64,000 nucleotides of DNA, taken from NCBI GenBank assembly GCA_012837345.1, contig DURL01000110.1:32842-96841 (forward strand), read 5' to 3'. Position numbers and translations under genes: made by a program. The stretch is from Bacteroidales bacterium. Lineage in GTDB: Bacteria > Bacteroidota > Bacteroidia > Bacteroidales > Dysgonomonadaceae. Under the pieces are notes generated by a model, which made no database searches, was not told where the DNA came from, and worked only from the letters and a program-made list of their open reading frames with translations. This document shows, piece by piece, positions 54,632-64,000 of this stretch. Position 1 is the first letter of the stretch, and each line of letters starts with the position of its first letter.

Positions 54632-56239
54632 ATGGCAAATTTAGATTTAAGCAAGTATGGCATTACGGATGTGAAGGAAATCGTCCACAACCCGTCATAC
54701 GAACAACTCTTTAAGGAAGAAACAAATCCCAACCTTGAAGGGTATGAAAGAGGTCAGGTAACAGAACTGGGCGCTGTCAACGTCATGACCGGCGTCTTTA
54801 CCGGACGTTCTCCCAAAGATAAATACATCGTCAAGGATGACACCACAAAAGATACCATATGGTGGACCACTCCCGAATCGAAAAACGACAACAAACCCAT
54901 TTCAACCGAGGTTTGGAACGATTTAAAGGAGACCACAGTGAAACAGCTTTCCGGCAAGAGACTCTTCGTGATGGACACCTTCGCCGGTGCCAACCACGAC
55001 TCCAGGCTGAAAGTACGTTTCATCATGGAGGTCGCATGGCAGGCGCATTTCGTAAAGAACATGTTTATTCGTCCTACCGAAGAGGAGTTGGCCAACTATG
55101 GTGAACCCGATTTCGTGTCGCTGAACGCATCCAAGACCACCAATCCCAAATGGGAAGAGCACGGCCTCAACTCTGAGAACTACACCGTTTTCAATCTGAC
55201 TGAAAGAATGCATTGTGTGGGCGGTTCATGGTATGGAGGTGAGATGAAGAAAGGAATCTTCGCCATGATGAATTACTACCTGCCGCTGAACGGCATGGCT
55301 TCCATGCACTGCTCTGCCAATGTAGGCAAGGAGGGTGACACCGCTATCTTCTTTGGACTCTCGGGTACAGGTAAGACCACCCTCTCAACCGATCCCAAAC
55401 GTGCACTGATCGGTGACGACGAACATGGTTGGGACGATGAAGGGGTATTCAACTTCGAAGGGGGTTGTTATGCCAAGACCATCAACCTCGACAAGGAGTC
55501 TGAACCTGATATCTACAGGGCTATCAAGCGGGATGCTCTTTTGGAGAACGTGACCGTGGATGAGAACGGTAAGATTGACTTCAATGATGGATCGGTTACA
55601 CAGAACACCCGTGTTTCCTACCCCATCTATCATATCGATAACATTGTGAAGCCGGTGTCCAAGGGCGGTCCTGCCCAGAAGGTGATCTTCCTGACTGCTG
55701 ATGCTTTTGGCGTATTGCCTCCGGTATCGAAGCTTACCCCTGAACAGACCAAGTACCACTTCCTCTCCGGTTTCACCGCCAAGCTGGCTGGTACAGAGAG
55801 AGGGGTAACTGCTCCGCAACCCACCTTCTCAGCCTGTTTTGGTGCTGCCTTCCTCTCACTCCACCCCACCAAGTATGGTGAAGAGCTGGTGAAGAAGATG
55901 GAAGCGAGCGGCGCTACCGCCTACCTGGTGAACACCGGATGGAACGGTACCGGTAAGCGTATCTCCATCAAGGATACTCGCGGTATCATCGACAGAATCC
56001 TTGACGGCTCTATCGATAAGGCAGAGACAATGATGATCCCATACTTCAACCTGGAGGTGCCCACCACACTGCAGGATGTAGACGACAAAATCCTCGATCC
56101 GCGTAACACCTATGCTGATGTGAAGGAGTGGGATGAAAAGGCACGCGATCTGGCCGGCCGCTTTATCAAGAACTTCGAGAAGTTCACCGATAACGAAGAG
56201 GGCAAGGCGCTGGTAGCTGCCGGTCCTCAGCTCGATTGA
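54632..56239 (+). CDS. pckA: Phosphoenolpyruvate carboxykinase (ATP)
   Basis: [62 protein letters not shown]. Confidence 0.98.
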   Translation: MANLDLSKYGITDVKEIVHNPSYEQLFKEETNPNLEGYERGQVTELGAVNVMTGVFTGRSPKDKYIVKDDTTKDTIWWTTPESKNDNKPISTEVWNDLKETTVKQLSGKRLFVMDTFAGANHDSRLKVRFIMEVAWQAHFVKNMFIRPTEEELANYGEPDFVSLNASKTTNPKWEEHGLNSENYTVFNLTERMHCVGGSWYGGEMKKGIFAMMNYYLPLNGMASMHCSANVGKEGDTAIFFGLSGTGKTTLSTDPKRALIGDDEHGWDDEGVFNFEGGCYAKTINLDKESEPDIYRAIKRDALLENVTVDENGKIDFNDGSVTQNTRVSYPIYHIDNIVKPVSKGGPAQKVIFLTADAFGVLPPVSKLTPEQTKYHFLSGFTAKLAGTERGVTAPQPTFSACFGAAFLSLHPTKYGEELVKKMEASGATAYLVNTGWNGTGKRISIKDTRGIIDRILDGSIDKAETMMIPYFNLEVPTTLQDVDDKILDPRNTYADVKEWDEKARDLAGRFIKNFEKFTDNEEGKALVAAGPQLD

Positions 56240-56267
56240 GCAGGCATCGATTCAATATCAAATAAGC

Positions 56268-56303
56268 AGAGGAGCTGTCCGTTGAGACAGCTCCTCTCTT
56301 TTT
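56268..56303 (+). terminator. Rho-independent terminator
   Basis: AGAGGAGCTGTC-cgttga-GACAGCTCCTCT-ctttttt-like tail. Confidence 0.9.
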
Positions 56304-56316
56304 ATCTCGTTTTAGT

Positions 56317-57105
56317 CTAGTCCAGCATCAACAGCTCCACCCTCCGGAAGTCGATAGGATGACTCTCGCTCTGCAGCGAGATGGTTCCCTTGTGCAGCAT
56401 CTTGTCACCACCGTTGAGGTCTATCAACAGGGGATAAGTGGCATCGCGTTCATCCAGCTGCGGCTGGTTGTATTGCAACACGGTATCGCCGTTCACCAGA
56501 TGGTAGAGCACCTCGTTGCCCCTCACCTCCAGCTCTGCTGTCACCCACTCTTCACCGTAGAAAAAGGCCGAAGAGGAGCTGATGCAATGATCCAGTATCA
56601 ACTCATCTCCCATCACGATATTGGTGCCGGGGGTGCAGACATTCAGGTTGGTGCGTTCCACCAGCAAGTCGCTGCCCAGCAGCTGCACCTCCACCGAGGT
56701 GGGGAAATCCTGGTCGAGCGTCATCGTCTCCGGACGCTGACCATGTACCATGATGCCGGAGTTGCGGTAAGCCCATCCCTCGCCGCCGGGACACTGTTCA
56801 CCCACGAAGCGGTACTCCACACGCAGCTTGTAATGCGACAGCTCATCCTGGTAGAAGAGATGACCGAAACGGTTGTCAAACCGGTCGTACTGATCATAGC
56901 GCACCTTGAGCAACCCATCCTCCACACGGAAGGTGTTGCCATAGTTGTCACCTGCCTCATAGCCGGTGATCTTGGGTGTCCAGCCGGTCAGGTCCTCCCC
57001 GTTAAAGAGTGGGATCCAGTCGTTCTGATCGCTTTTCTGCTGACATGAACCCAACAACAGTAAAATCAGGAAAGAGATCGTCAAAAAAAAACTTTTCTTC
57101 ATCAT
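56317..57105 (-). CDS. DUF1080 (3-keto-disaccharide hydrolase) domain lipoprotein
   Basis: LILLLLGSCQQKSDQNDWIPLFNGEDLTGWTPKITGYE...; YRNSGIMVHGQRPETM. Confidence 0.88.
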   Translation of the reverse strand: MMKKSFFLTISFLILLLLGSCQQKSDQNDWIPLFNGEDLTGWTPKITGYEAGDNYGNTFRVEDGLLKVRYDQYDRFDNRFGHLFYQDELSHYKLRVEYRFVGEQCPGGEGWAYRNSGIMVHGQRPETMTLDQDFPTSVEVQLLGSDLLVERTNLNVCTPGTNIVMGDELILDHCISSSSAFFYGEEWVTAELEVRGNEVLYHLVNGDTVLQYNQPQLDERDATYPLLIDLNGGDKMLHKGTISLQSESHPIDFRRVELLMLD

Positions 57106-57165
57106 TTCTATATTTAAAGGTTGTGTGTCGTTAGAGGTGTTTGGGCAAAGATACAAAACAATCGC

Positions 57166-57197
57166 AAAAAAATCCCGCCTCAGGGTGAAGCGGGATT
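57166..57197 (-). terminator. Rho-independent terminator of the peroxiredoxin gene
   Basis: Minus AATCCCGC-ttcaccctgag-GCGGGATTTTTTT. Confidence 0.88.
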
Positions 57198-57221
57198 CAA
57201 TCGTGCGGTTCGGACAACCGG

Positions 57222-57941
57222 TCAGCCTCTCAGCAACGCATTGTCAATTGCCTCTTTCGAAAGCTTCCTGGTGCAGAAGAACCAGTCGTAGCAATGCATA
57301 TCCTCCTCTTTGGTCTCCATCCGTTCCTTGGCAACACCACATGAGCCGGCGGTGGGTACGATCACCTCGTCACCGGGACGCCAGTCGGCCGGCAGGGCAA
57401 CACCAAACTGATCAGCTGTCTGCAAACCGATCAGGACACGCTTCAACTCGTCAAAGTTGCGTCCCAGCGAGAGGGGATAGTAGATGATGGTGCGGATGAT
57501 GTTCTTCGGATCGATAAAGAAGACCGCCCGTACAGCCTGTGTGCTGTTCTCATTGGGTTGGATCATGCCATATTTTTTGGCTACCTCCATGGTGATGTCC
57601 TCAATCAGCGGGAAGGTCACCTCCACATCCTTCATCCCTTTATATTCGATCTTCTCCTTGATGGTACGCAGCCAGGCGATGTGGCTGTAGAGACCATCCA
57701 CAGAAAGACCCACCAGCTGGCAGTTGAGCGCTTCGAACTCGGGTTGCATGCTGGCAAAGGTCATGAACTCTGAGGTGCATACCGGTGTGAAGTCAGCAGG
57801 GTGGCTGAAGAGGATTTTCCATTTTCCTTCAAACCCTTCCGGGAAGTTGATGATACCCTGTGTTGTCTTGGCGGTGAAGGAGGGTGCCTTGTCACCGATT
57901 CTCGGCATTGCCGGAGTGTTGTTTTCCTGATTTGTTTCCAT
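57222..57941 (-). CDS. Peroxiredoxin (Prx6/AhpC-like)
   Basis: KWKILFSHPADFTPVCTSEFMTFASMQPEFEALNCQLVGLSVDGLYSHIAWLRTI. Confidence 0.94.
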   Translation of the reverse strand: METNQENNTPAMPRIGDKAPSFTAKTTQGIINFPEGFEGKWKILFSHPADFTPVCTSEFMTFASMQPEFEALNCQLVGLSVDGLYSHIAWLRTIKEKIEYKGMKDVEVTFPLIEDITMEVAKKYGMIQPNENSTQAVRAVFFIDPKNIIRTIIYYPLSLGRNFDELKRVLIGLQTADQFGVALPADWRPGDEVIVPTAGSCGVAKERMETKEEDMHCYDWFFCTRKLSKEAIDNALLRG

Positions 57942-58060
57942 CGTTCTTTTTTTAAAGTGATTTTTTACAAAGTTAACCGATTTATGATATTAATAATATT
58001 GATATATATTCTTTCGATATAGCATACATCTATACTATTACATGGCATGGCGTCACCCGA

Positions 58061-59755
58061 TCACTTTTCCCTCGCATAGGGCCAGGCGGCGATACCGCCC
58101 TCCAGCACCTTCACGTTGGTGTATCCGTTTGCTTGCAGGATAAGTGCCGCCTCGTATCCCCGCAACGAGATCTTGCACCAGGTGACAATCTCGGTTTGCT
58201 TATCTTCGGGAAGTTCCCCCAGACGGCTTCGCAGCTGACCCAATGGGATGAGACGCTCACCAATACCGAGACGCATCTGCTCGAATTCAATAGGATTACG
58301 CACATCGAGCAGCAGCAATGACTCTTCTTCCTTCACCCTTCGGTACAGCTCATCAGCCGTTATCCCGGTAAGGTAGCCGTCGAGCTTGTTTTGCATGATG
58401 TGTGCGGTGGCGATACTGTGATCGATAGCCAGTGAGAAGGGAGGGGCATAAGGTAGATCGGCATTTGCCATCTCATCGACGGTCAGCCTCCCCTTGATAG
58501 CCATGGCCCAGATGGCCACCTGCTTGCTCACATCGCCCGGGCCGATTACCTGGGCTCCCAGTATGCGACGACTCTCCTTGTCGACAATCAGCTTCGTGAT
58601 CAGCAGGTTGCCATTCATGAACCCCGGCTTGTCGAGGCTGGCGTTGACCACTGTCTCGAAACCGGTGATGCCCTCTCTGATGGCATGCTGCTCAGAAAGA
58701 CCCGTAGAGCCGACACCATAGTCGAACACCTTGCAGATACCGGTCTGGATAGTGCCGGGGAATTTCACCCTGTTACCCTTGATCATATTCTCCCCGACAA
58801 CCCTTCCCTGCAGGTTGGCCAGGTCACCGAATGGTGCATGTACCGGTTTGCCGGTGATCAGATGGGGTATCTCTACACAGTCACCCACGGCATAGATATC
58901 GGGATCGGCAGTCTGCATGTAGGAGTTGACCTTTATGCCGCCTCTCTCTCCGATCTCAAGACCGGCCTCCCTCGCCAGCCTAGTGTTTGGGATCACACCA
59001 ATGGCCAGCACCGCCAGGTCGCAGGGTATCTCGGTACCATCCTGCAGCTTCACTGCATTCAGCTTCCCGTTTTCACCCAGGAAGGAGGCTACGCCATTGT
59101 GTAGGATCACGTTGACCTTGGTCTGCACGTACGTTTCCACAAGACGGGCCATCTGCTTGTCGAGGAAGGTGAGCAGCTGAGGCAGTAGCTCGACCAGTGT
59201 GATCTCGATCCCTGCCAGGTGGAGTGCCTCCACCGTTTCGATCCCGATCAGTCCACCGCCGATCACCACGGCTCTCTTGATTACGCCCTCATCCTTGATC
59301 TTCCGGAGATAGTCAGCATCGGCAATCGACTGAAGGGTGGTGATTCCCTGCAGCTCCACTCCCGGCACGGGAGGCCGACGAGCAGTAGCGCCGGTGGCGA
59401 TGACGAGCTTGTCGTAAGGAGCCATACCTGTTTCGCCGGTAGTGAGGTCAGTGTAGCTGATCTGCTTCTTCTCCCGGTCAATGCTGTTGACCTCAGTCAG
59501 CACTTTTGTGGTGATTTTCTTGGCATTCCAGAAAAATCGGGAGTCGCGAACCACTCCTGCGGGCGAGCAGAGCAGCTGGCTGCGGTCGTCAAAGAAACCG
59601 CCCACGTAATAGGGGTATCCACAGGAGGCCATAGAGAGGTCAGACGCTTTCTGGTAAACGGTGATCTCCGCATTTTCATCCATACGGCGAGCCTTGGAGG
59701 CCGCTTTTGGCCCGGCAGCGGAGCCACCGATGACAATAATTCGTTTGTTTTCCAT
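58061..59755 (-). CDS. CoA-disulfide reductase-like FAD/NAD oxidoreductase with C-terminal rhodanese domain
   Basis: IIVIGGSAAGPKAASKARRMDENAEITVYQK; VIGGGLIGIETVEALHLAGIEITLVE; rhodanese LLLLDVRNPIEFEQMRLG...EIVTWCKISLRGYEAALIL. Confidence 0.92.
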   Translation of the reverse strand: MENKRIIVIGGSAAGPKAASKARRMDENAEITVYQKASDLSMASCGYPYYVGGFFDDRSQLLCSPAGVVRDSRFFWNAKKITTKVLTEVNSIDREKKQISYTDLTTGETGMAPYDKLVIATGATARRPPVPGVELQGITTLQSIADADYLRKIKDEGVIKRAVVIGGGLIGIETVEALHLAGIEITLVELLPQLLTFLDKQMARLVETYVQTKVNVILHNGVASFLGENGKLNAVKLQDGTEIPCDLAVLAIGVIPNTRLAREAGLEIGERGGIKVNSYMQTADPDIYAVGDCVEIPHLITGKPVHAPFGDLANLQGRVVGENMIKGNRVKFPGTIQTGICKVFDYGVGSTGLSEQHAIREGITGFETVVNASLDKPGFMNGNLLITKLIVDKESRRILGAQVIGPGDVSKQVAIWAMAIKGRLTVDEMANADLPYAPPFSLAIDHSIATAHIMQNKLDGYLTGITADELYRRVKEEESLLLLDVRNPIEFEQMRLGIGERLIPLGQLRSRLGELPEDKQTEIVTWCKISLRGYEAALILQANGYTNVKVLEGGIAAWPYAREK

Positions 59756-59794
59756 CGTTATGACAATGTTGTTAGAGGGTGGTTAAATAAAGGA

Positions 59795-60211
59795 TTATTT
59801 CTGATCCGTTTGAACGGGAATCAATTCGTCGCTGTCGGGGAAATCACAGTTGTCACAACGGTGGTGGTTCTCGAGGCCGCCAATCAGCCTGAAGCAGCGG
59901 CGGCAGCGAAACCACTCTTTGTCGAACTGCACGTTGCCCCCTTCAATGTTAATCATCTTACCCTCCACCATCGCCTGGGCAATGGTTTGTCTTGCCTTTT
60001 CATAGATGCGGGTAAGGGTGGGTCTGGAAACATTCATCACCACGGCAGCCTGCTCCTGTGTCATCCCTTTGTAATCCAATAGTCGCATGGCTTCATACTC
60101 CTCAAAAAGCAGTGTAACCGATTGAAGCAATTTTCGTGGGATGCCAAAGGGTTTAAACCCCTGCATCAGTGGGGGGTGTGCCATTTTCCGGTTCTGTTTG
60201 GGACGGGACAT
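59795..60211 (-). CDS. DUF134 family DNA-binding protein
   Basis: MSRPKQNRKMAHPPLMQGFKPFGIPRKLLQSVTLLFEEYEAMRLLDYKGMTQEQAAVVMNVSRPTLTRIYEKARQTIAQAMVEGKMINIEGG. Confidence 0.92.
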   Translation of the reverse strand: MSRPKQNRKMAHPPLMQGFKPFGIPRKLLQSVTLLFEEYEAMRLLDYKGMTQEQAAVVMNVSRPTLTRIYEKARQTIAQAMVEGKMINIEGGNVQFDKEWFRCRRCFRLIGGLENHHRCDNCDFPDSDELIPVQTDQK

Positions 60212-60251
60212 AAGCTAAAATAATAGGATATAAAAATCAATGATCACTTTT

Positions 60252-60259
60252 CAAAGATA
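60252..60259 (-). promoter_or_regulatory. Putative -7 box TATCTTTG upstream of the DUF134 gene
   Basis: Plus strand CAAAGATA. Confidence 0.4.
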
Positions 60260-60336
60260 ATCAAAATTATGAACCTATGGTCAATAAGGTGTGCAAAATA
60301 TCAACAACCAATGCATCACAATCTCAGTGGGTAACG

Positions 60337-60364
60337 AAAAAAGCCGGTGAAATAATCACCGGCT
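60337..60364 (-). terminator. Rho-independent terminator downstream of tRNA-Arg
   Basis: Minus AGCCGGTGA-ttatt-TCACCGGCTTTTTT. Confidence 0.85.
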
Positions 60365-60379
60365 GAGGTCAGAATGAAG

Positions 60380-60451
60380 TAGCACGGCAGGGAATCGAAC
60401 CCTGATCTAAAGTTTAGGAAACTTCTATTCTATCCGTTGAACTACCGCGCC
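60380..60451 (-). tRNA. tRNA-Arg (anticodon CCT)
   Basis: Minus GGCGCGGTAGTTCAACGGATAGAATAGAAGTTTCCTAAACTTTAGATCAGGGTTCGATTCCCTGCCGTGCTA; 7-bp acceptor with two wobbles, anticodon loop TTCCTAA, T-arm CAGGGTTCGATTCCCTG; CCA not encoded. Confidence 0.92.
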
Positions 60452-60587
60452 CTACGGAACTGCAAAAATAGGCTTTTTTTGATTCACGACAAAAGATTTG
60501 CCACACTGCCTTCCACTTTCAACAAACAATTTAGCGAAAGAGCTGTTTAACATCTGTGTCAACAACTTAAAATTGCATTGTTACATT

Positions 60588-61088
60588 ATGAATAAAATAG
60601 CCATACTTTACGGCAGCTCGGGCGGGAACGCCGAATCGGTTGCCAGGCAGGTGCAGGATCTCTTTGAGGGAGATGCCGACCTGTTCAACGTTCGGGAGGT
60701 CACCCTCGAGGAGATCAAAGAGTACCCCTACTATATCATCGGCACCTCCACCACCGGCATAGGTGATCTGCAGGATGACTGGGAGGGGTTTCTCCCCTCC
60801 TTCACCAGGCTGGATCTCTCAGGGAAGAAGATCGCCATCTTCGCACTGGGTGACAGTGCCTCCTACTCCACCAGCTTTGCCGAATCGATGAAGGTGGTCT
60901 ACGACGAGATCGCCGACAGCACCACCATCGTGGGACAGGTGCCGGACGAAGGGTACACCTACGACGACTCCATGGCGGTGGTCGACGGGATGTTTGTGGG
61001 ACTCCCCATCGATGAGGACAACGAGTATGACCTGACAGAAGAGCGGCTAACCGCCTGGGTGGAAAAATTGAAACCCGTGTTTGTGTAA
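60588..61088 (+). CDS. fldA: Flavodoxin
   Basis: MNKIAILYGSSGGNAESVARQVQDLF; YYIIGTSTTGIGDLQDDWEGFLPSF; IFALGDSASYSTSFAESM. Confidence 0.94.
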   Translation: MNKIAILYGSSGGNAESVARQVQDLFEGDADLFNVREVTLEEIKEYPYYIIGTSTTGIGDLQDDWEGFLPSFTRLDLSGKKIAIFALGDSASYSTSFAESMKVVYDEIADSTTIVGQVPDEGYTYDDSMAVVDGMFVGLPIDEDNEYDLTEERLTAWVEKLKPVFV

Positions 61089-61116
61089 CCCGGGGTCATT
61101 TTTACCTTATATCAAG

Positions 61117-61156
61117 AAAAAGCATGATCTCAGTGAAGAGATCATGCTTTTTTTTT
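61117..61156 (+). terminator. Rho-independent terminator (convergent, bidirectional)
   Basis: AAAAAGCATGATCTC-agtgaa-GAGATCATGCTTTTTTTTT. Confidence 0.95.
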
Positions 61157-61181
61157 GTATCATACAAAAGGAATGGCTTTG

Positions 61182-62534
61182 TTAAAGCTCCTTGATCTTG
61201 ATGTTCTGGAACCAGACCTCGTCCCCATGATCCTGTAACAGGATCAAACCCTCCCCGGCATTGCCGAAGTTGGGCCAATCCTTATACTTGCTGGTCTGCA
61301 CCAGTTGGTTCCACTCTTCGTTGTTGCGTTCATACTCCACGATCTTCACCCCATTGAGCCAGTGCTCCACGTGGTTTCCCTCAACCACCACCATGGCGGT
61401 ATTGAAAAAGCCGCTGCGAAAGGGTTTGTCGGCTGGCGCAGGAATCAGGTCGTAGAGTGACCCCAGTGTGCGGTTGCCATCCTTTCCCATCTTTGCATCG
61501 GGATGACGTCTGTCATCCAGAATCTGAAACTCACAACCGATGGCCGATCCCTGACCCTTGTTTAGATCGGTATCCACGAAGTATTTGATGCCGCTGTTGG
61601 CTCCTTCGGTGATCCGGAAATCGACCTTCAGCATGAAATCCTTGTAAAGTCGCGTGGTGACGATATCGCCGCCATTGGTAGACTCACCACCATCGCTCTT
61701 GTGTACCTTGAGGATACCATCGGCCATCGACCATCCCGCTTCAGGGAAGCTATCCTGCTTGGCTCCGCGCCATCCGTCGCTGCTTTTTCCATCCCAGAGA
61801 AGCACCCAGCCATCAGCTGCCTCCCTCTCGGAGAGGGTGTTGGCGATCTGGTTGATCTGCTTCACATCACTCTTTTCCGGAATCCTGTACTGTTCAAGCT
61901 CTTCGGTAAGGATTCGGATGTTGCGCCATGCCACACTCTTGCCTTCCTGCTCAGCATTGCCGATAGAATGCACCTGCAGGGCGATGAAGCCGGAAGCGGT
62001 GGTGCTGTCCAGCAGGTCGGCACAAGGAACATCGTTCACCCATGTGCGGATGCTGTTGCCGATAGCCTCTATGCGCGCCTTGTTCCACTCTCCGTTTTTG
62101 AATGCCTGCTGTCCTTCGGGGTTGTAGTTCAACGGGTAGAGCCATCCGCGGCGTGCTTCATCGTAGACACCACCGGTCCAGGCCCGCTCTGAGGGATCGA
62201 TTTCGAACTGATAGCCATGCACCCGTCCTTCCTGAAATTCGGGCAGGCTAAGACTGCGAAACTGCACACCGGAGTTGAGGCCATCATCGACCTTGAACTC
62301 AAACTCCAGGATAAAATCGTCATAGTTTTTGTTGGTTGCAAGGAAAGTGTTTGGGGTATTCAGCTGCGATATGCCCACAATGGCACCATCCTCCACCTTG
62401 TATTCGGCGGTACCGTTCAGTTTCTCCCATCCATCCAGATTCTCACCATTAAACAGATCCTGCCACTTAGGTCCTTGTGCGCAGGAGGTGAGCATTGCAA
62501 CCAACGTCACCATCAGTAAAATTCTCTTTTTCAT
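61182..62534 (-). CDS. Lipoprotein with two tandem DUF1080 (3-keto-disaccharide hydrolase) domains
   Basis: [30 protein letters not shown] and [35 protein letters not shown]; two LamG-like DUF1080 repeats. Confidence 0.9.
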   Translation of the reverse strand: MKKRILLMVTLVAMLTSCAQGPKWQDLFNGENLDGWEKLNGTAEYKVEDGAIVGISQLNTPNTFLATNKNYDDFILEFEFKVDDGLNSGVQFRSLSLPEFQEGRVHGYQFEIDPSERAWTGGVYDEARRGWLYPLNYNPEGQQAFKNGEWNKARIEAIGNSIRTWVNDVPCADLLDSTTASGFIALQVHSIGNAEQEGKSVAWRNIRILTEELEQYRIPEKSDVKQINQIANTLSEREAADGWVLLWDGKSSDGWRGAKQDSFPEAGWSMADGILKVHKSDGGESTNGGDIVTTRLYKDFMLKVDFRITEGANSGIKYFVDTDLNKGQGSAIGCEFQILDDRRHPDAKMGKDGNRTLGSLYDLIPAPADKPFRSGFFNTAMVVVEGNHVEHWLNGVKIVEYERNNEEWNQLVQTSKYKDWPNFGNAGEGLILLQDHGDEVWFQNIKIKEL

Positions 62535-62602
62535 TGTTGTTTCTCATTTAGATAAAAAATATTCAATTTCTTTTCAATTGGCAAGACTCAAAATCCCAGA
62601 TC

Positions 62603-64000
62603 TCAGATCCGGTAAAAATCTTCCCATCCTTTCCTGGGAGGTTCACCTGTCAGGTAGGCATCGGCAAAGGCATCGTTGGTCACCCGTTTGGTATCCCGAT
62701 CGAAGAGGATCTTGCGGTTGAGGCGTTGTGCTGCCACACCGAGGCTGAACACCTGACTGAGCGGCGCAGAGACCTCGAACGGTGAGCGTGTCTTCTCTTT
62801 CCCCTGACAAGCCAGCAGGAAGTTGGCAAAATGGTTAGAGGGACTCTGTGGCACCTCCGGCAGATATCTCTCCATCTCCCGTGCTTTTTCATCGGGTATG
62901 ATGCTCAGGGTGCTGCCATGTGAACCCCCTTTAAATGTCAGTTCCCTGCTATAGATCTCCTTCCCGGGATTGAGCTTCGCCGGCTGTATTTTCCCGCCCG
63001 CTACGGAGGGTATATTGGGATCGATCTCCGATACACCATAGCCGTCGGGCACAGCGGGTATATTGTCCAGCCCGTCATGCCAGGTGATCACTACCGGTGG
63101 CATATCGCCGCGGGCGGGGAACTTGAACTCGATGGTGCTCGACATCGGGAAGAAGAAGTCGTTGTGGCCGCTGAGCAGCAACGGGTTCACCTCTTCCGGC
63201 AGTCCCAGATCGAGAAACTCATGTGCCGTGTCGATGATATGTGCACCCCAGTCGCCCAGTGCTCCCATCCCGAAATCGTACCAGCAGCGCCACTGCCCGT
63301 AGTGGAAGTCCTTGTTGTAGTCGTGATGGTCGCGCGCCATCAACCAGAGGTCCCAGTCCAGTGTCTCGGGGATCGGTTCTGCCGCAGGAAACTGTTTGAT
63401 ATTGGGATCCCAGCCATGCCAGCGTCGCGGGTTGTTCATATGGGCAGTGAGAGCAGTCACATCCTTGATGATACCCGCCTCCTTCCATGCTTTGAACTGG
63501 AAGTAGTTGGCTTCAGAGTGTCCCTGGTTACCCATTTGTGTGACCACGTTGGGATATTTCTGTACCGCTTTCAGCAGCAGCTCCGACTCGTGGAAGGTGC
63601 GGGTGAGCGGTTTCTCCACGTAGACATGCTTCCCCTCGGCCATCGACATCATCACTGCGGGGAAGTGGGCGAAGTCGGGGGTGGCGATGGCCACCGCCTC
63701 GATCTCGTTGCCCATCTTGTCGAACATCTCCCTGAAATCTGTAAATCGTTTTGCGTTGGGGAATTTGGCGAGGGCCTTTTGAGTATGCTCTGCCCCCAAA
63801 TCCACGTCACAGAGAGCCACCACGTTAGCCAGGCCGGTCTTGTCGAAGTCATTGATGATCTCCCATCCCCTGTTCCCAATACCGATATGAGCCAGGTTCA
63901 CCTTTTTGTTGGCACCATACACCCTGTTGAAGCTTGCCGCACTTGTCCGGGTATGAATGCCACCCAGTGCCATTCCCGCGGATGCCAATGCCGCTTTTCT
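62603..64000 (-). CDS. Gfo/Idh/MocA family oxidoreductase, probably Tat-exported (5' end outside window)
   Basis: RKAALASAGMALGG...KVNLAHIGIGNRGWEIINDFDKTGLANVVALCDVD; HVYVEKPLTRTFHESELLL; frame open to the window end. Confidence 0.92.
   Translation of the reverse strand, partial: RKAALASAGMALGGIHTRTSAASFNRVYGANKKVNLAHIGIGNRGWEIINDFDKTGLANVVALCDVDLGAEHTQKALAKFPNAKRFTDFREMFDKMGNEIEAVAIATPDFAHFPAVMMSMAEGKHVYVEKPLTRTFHESELLLKAVQKYPNVVTQMGNQGHSEANYFQFKAWKEAGIIKDVTALTAHMNNPRRWHGWDPNIKQFPAAEPIPETLDWDLWLMARDHHDYNKDFHYGQWRCWYDFGMGALGDWGAHIIDTAHEFLDLGLPEEVNPLLLSGHNDFFFPMSSTIEFKFPARGDMPPVVITWHDGLDNIPAVPDGYGVSEIDPNIPSVAGGKIQPAKLNPGKEIYSRELTFKGGSHGSTLSIIPDEKAREMERYLPEVPQSPSNHFANFLLACQGKEKTRSPFEVSAPLSQVFSLGVAAQRLNRKILFDRDTKRVTNDAFADAYLTGEPPRKGWEDFYRI

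Noticed and set aside
59219-60082. 287-aa plus-strand ORF
   Set aside because: Antisense to CoADR and DUF134 genes.
1-64000. Prophage, transposon, integrative element or toxin-antitoxin island
   Set aside because: No integrase, transposase, relaxase, phage structural or TA gene recognised; gene order and families look like core chromosome.

Overview
This 64 kb window is chromosomal sequence from a Bacteroidetes/Bacteroidales-type genome. The evidence is the TAnnTTTG promoter boxes, the gene neighbourhoods, and families such as PorV, BatA-E, fimbrillin and DUF1080. Most of it is conserved housekeeping: uppS-bamA-skp-skp, a complete aerotolerance (moxR/DUF58/bat) operon, lipA/lipB, tgt-lptF/G, an aromatic amino acid operon, dnaE-trxA, ispF, porV, rex, gpmA, dnaX, a ComM-like ATPase, upp, pckA, fldA and one tRNA-Arg. 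I saw no rRNA, CRISPR array, prophage, transposase or integron.

Main observations:
(1) A transcription attenuator precedes pheA on the minus strand. It has a GTG-started 18-codon leader ORF (MNNSVFAFSFWFYFYFSR), an 11-nt perfect antiterminator pairing, a mutually exclusive 12-bp terminator with a U-tract, and an upstream TTG-N18-TAcaTTTG promoter.
(2) An A10 slippery run at the end of the AAA+/clamp-loader part of dnaX. Slippage in either direction reaches a stop within a few codons, which would give a gamma-like product.
(3) Phase-locked 8-nt tandem repeats fill two unrelated intergenic spacers.
(4) A predicted surface lipoprotein fuses a fimbrillin-like domain to a secreted DNA/RNA endonuclease.
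(5) A (GGY)7 minisatellite lies inside the BamA barrel region.
(6) Two thioredoxin-fold proteins lack the CxxC motif.

All family names come from reading the translated sequences. No database search was run.
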